From Ophthalmolycus amberensis (lineage: Eukaryota; Chordata; Actinopteri; Perciformes; Zoarcidae): a DNA stretch of 64,000 bases. The position numbers and the translations under genes were made by a program. Positions 61,752 to 64,000 of this stretch are shown here, piece after piece. Under the pieces are notes generated by a model. It worked only from the letters and a program-made list of their open reading frames with translations, ran no database searches and was not told where the DNA came from. Positions within the stretch are counted from its first letter, which is position 1. Each line of letters starts with the position of its first letter. The DNA is taken from positions 1-64,000 of the forward strand of contig JAFEUB010000898.1 in NCBI GenBank assembly GCA_024529925.1, in the 5' to 3' direction.

Positions 61752-61793
<42 letters not shown>

Positions 61794-63474
61794 TAGAAGT
61801 AGGTCTGTGTTGAAAAATGAAAGTTGGGGGTATATTGTGGAATCTAAACATGACGTTTCTTAAATTACCCGATGCTTTTTTGTTTTTCCATCATGGTATA
61901 AGACACATTTTACCAGCCAGTGCTGCTAACAAGCATGGAGGCCCCACGAAGTACCTGCATGCCTGGTGTAACTGGAGCCAGATGTGTTGGTGGTTTTGTT
62001 ACTCACGCAAGAGGCACTGGGGGCCGGTGTAGTCCGAGGGACACTGGCAGGTATCAGGCCCCACACAGCGACCACCGTTAGCACAGGGCAGCTCACAAAC
62101 CGCTGAGAGAGCGAGAGAGAGAGCGAGAGAGAGTGAGAGAAGGAATGTAACCATCTCATAACTGCTAAGGCAACAGTGTTTTCTTTAGCGCAGTCTGCTT
62201 TGTTTACTCAATTGAACTTATATCTTCGTCTTCGTCTTCGTTAACAACCGAGGTGATGTACCTGTGTGGCAGCCTGCTCCGGTCCAGCCAGGAGGACACA
62301 GACACTTGTTCCAGCGCATACAGGTACCTCCGTGGGCACAGGGTGGGGAGCACATGGCTGAAATACACAATCAACATGGATCCATTTCTCACAGCAACAG
62401 CAAATAACTGTGATATTACAATGACATATGTGGTGTCCATATAGAAGAGTCAAAGCTTGTACCTGAGCAGCCTTGTCCAGGGTAGCCTGGAGGACACTCA
62501 CAGCTGTTTGGGGCCACACACACTCCATAGTTGTGACAGTAAGGGTTACACACAGCTGGAAGGGCGGAGAAGTTAATCAGCATCATTTCATTTTAAAATT
62601 GAAGCCCTCACAAAAACAAGAATAAAGCGATCCCTTTTGCTACTACTGCTGTCTGCAAGATTCATCATGATCTTCGTTTCTTGATGTTTGGTGTTCGACT
62701 CACGCTGGCACTTGGTGAGGTCATCAGTTCGCACTTCATACCCAGCCCTGCAGGTGCAGTTAAACCCCCCCGGATGGTTCAAACAGAGCTGCTCACAACC
62801 TCCGTTTGTGAAGTCCCCGCACTCATTCACATCTTATGACAAAAGACAGTGGGACAGTTACACATTTTAGAACTGCAAAACAATCTGTATTTTGCAGTCT
62901 GTTTATGTGCTTTGGTGCTGAAAGAGCAGAAAAGCTCGGCTGTGTGCACACAAGCTTATCATCCCAGAAAATGTGGCCACAGCTGAACCAGTCATCCGAT
63001 TTCCACCCTTCCTTTTAACCCAGCTGCCGTGATTGCTTTTAATGAACCCCTCCCGCCTGGCAAGTGCAAAATGGATGAGAAGTTGATTGTAGCCATTTAA
63101 ACCTCGCCAGCTCTTTACTGTTTTTGCAGCAATAAATGTTTACAAAATGATGCTCTGAGAATCTTTGTATGGTTGTTTCAATAGATTGCGAAGTCTGAAG
63201 GGAGTCAACTGAGTTTATTTTTTTTACACAATATGTACTTATAATATAATTGTAAAAAACATTGAACTTCTTCTGCATAGATATGACCTAAAACAAAATT
63301 TGATTTTCCTCAAAAAAGTGGCACCGAGGACAGAAAATCAAGTCTCACCCACGCAGCTCCTTTGGTTCTCGTCCAACTTCCAGCCTGCCCGACAGCTACA
63401 CTGGACCTGGCCCTCAGCCCTCACCGAGCAGATGTGCTCACATCCTCCATTTCTCAGCTTGCAGGATGTAACAT
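58579..63474 (-). CDS. Secreted multi-EGF protein with cysteine-bearing EMI-like C-terminus (3' ten exons)
   Basis: Exons 5'-3': 63349-63474, 62704-62832, 62463-62555, 62262-62357, 62007-62102, 61636-61731, 59568-59669, 59348-59453, 58936-59052, 58579-58657; phases join without a stop. Each of the first eight encodes one six-cysteine EGF module. The first two are of the longer type (second starts DVNECGDFTNGGCEQLC, calcium-binding consensus); six shorter ones follow, e.g. CTPACQNGGTCVDVNKCTC and CQKPCKNGGVCVGLNRCRC. The last two exons give a tail with YVDRCGPLGVQLCTKYR and YLQAYRVGYKIQCPERKG, which resembles part of an EMI domain, then a stop. Presumably extracellular; the signal peptide and 5' exons lie beyond the right edge. 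I cannot name the orthologue (EGFEM1-, VWDE- and WIF1-like proteins have similar EGF modules). An alternative acceptor 3 bases in exists at 59453. Confidence 0.85.
59514..59562. repeat. CA microsatellite
   Basis: (CA)n just past the 3' end of the EGF exon 59568-59669, inside the intron. Confidence 0.9.
59815..60300. repeat. Dispersed repeat in EGF-gene intron
   Basis: Begins with ATTGAGCACTTTTCATACAA and GCTCAAAGTGCTTTACAA, a start seen in many fish interspersed repeats. No coding content recognised. Confidence 0.4.
60490..60765. repeat. Dispersed repeat in EGF-gene intron
   Basis: GGCTGCAACTAACTAGCACA, then CAATTAATCGGCCAAATATT, ending in a CGATTCTCAAAATAG-like end; a common teleost repeat pattern. 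A related inverted fragment lies at about 63570-63705. Confidence 0.45.
61737..61791. repeat. CA microsatellite
   Basis: (CA)n with two TA interruptions starting 6 bases from the acceptor of EGF exon 61636-61731; it replaces the usual pyrimidine tract with (GT)n on the coding strand. Confidence 0.9.
62104..62142. repeat. (GA)n tract at an EGF-exon acceptor
   Basis: GAGAGAGCGAGAGAGAG repeats, which on the coding strand form the pyrimidine tract in front of exon 62007-62102. Confidence 0.8.
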
Positions 63475-64000
63475 CTGTTCAATTCGAAAAAAATAAATTT
63501 TAACATTGAATATTCGCAAATTATAAACATTCTTTGGCAGAGCTAAAAACCCGGATTCCAGTTTCTAACTTGTGAAATTGTTGCTATTTTTTAGCTTATT
63601 TTATGGTATTTTTTCAATTTTCTTACACTTCAGAGACAATAGGATTCATTGAGAGTTTTATCTGCAGATTCATTTATAATAAAATAATCTTTAGTTGCAG
63701 CCTTAATTATGGGCAACAGTCAAATTAATGGACATTTTTGGTTTTAAAAGTCACAGACGATATTAAAAGACATCAAATAAAATGTATTCTTCTCTGAAAA
63801 ATGCAAAAGCCATATAAGTAATGAGTCAAAACTGTTGTTTATTAAGAGTTAGAATATATATTTTGTGCTGAAGTTCGGCGTGTGGACCATTCTTTAAAAC
63901 TGCGATATCTTAAGCTACAATGAGATCACGAATAACACAAATCTAAGTAATAAGACTAACAGTTTGATTGAAAATAATGTGATGTCCACACTGTAATGAG

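Overview
The window is vertebrate nuclear DNA, almost certainly from a ray-finned (probably percomorph) fish. Genes are split into many short exons with GT-AG introns. The introns and spacers are full of teleost-type mobile DNA (hAT, Tc1/mariner, L1, L2/CR1-type LINEs, DIRS, solo LTRs), CA/AT microsatellites and minisatellites. No prokaryotic, organellar or CRISPR features were seen. All gene models below were built by hand from splice sites, reading-frame phase and family conservation.

Layout from left to right. (1) 1-23.2 kb, minus strand: two tandem copies of fatty-acid amide hydrolase (FAAH). Copy A (1444-9515) has exons 1-14 open; its last exon is not in the window and a LINE sits where the flank should continue. 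Copy B (11831-22645) has all 15 exons, but exon 3 carries a one-base insertion that creates a stop before the catalytic residues. The copies are nearly identical through introns and differ mainly in private transposon insertions. (2) 24.1-26.0 kb, minus: UQCRH, the acidic hinge subunit of respiratory complex III, complete in four exons. (3) 27.1-57.3 kb, plus: four cytochrome P450 family 2 genes (CYP2J/CYP2N-like), each with the canonical nine exons. Genes 1 (500 aa), 2 (501 aa) and 4 (504 aa) are open throughout. Gene 3 has a one-base insertion near the C-terminus (494 aa). Genes 1-3 are close paralogues; gene 4 is divergent except for exons 7-8, which look gene-converted. A degenerate 6.4 kb DIRS-type retrotransposon with two tandem-repeat arrays lies between genes 2 and 3. 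A TTAA-bounded element, a local inversion and two hAT elements lie between genes 3 and 4. (4) 58.6-63.5 kb, minus: the last ten exons of a secreted multi-EGF protein ending in a cysteine-bearing, EMI-like tail; its 5' part is beyond the right edge.

Functionally, FAAH hydrolyses fatty-acid amides such as anandamide in membranes, and CYP2J/2N-type P450s oxidise arachidonic acid and related lipids in the ER. The block therefore groups lipid-mediator enzymes beside a mitochondrial housekeeping gene, with turnover by tandem duplication, frameshift, gene conversion and transposon insertion. No wholly new system was found. The most unusual items are the damaged FAAH pair, the gene-conversion tract, the TTAA-flanked inversion and the compound minisatellite inside the DIRS element.
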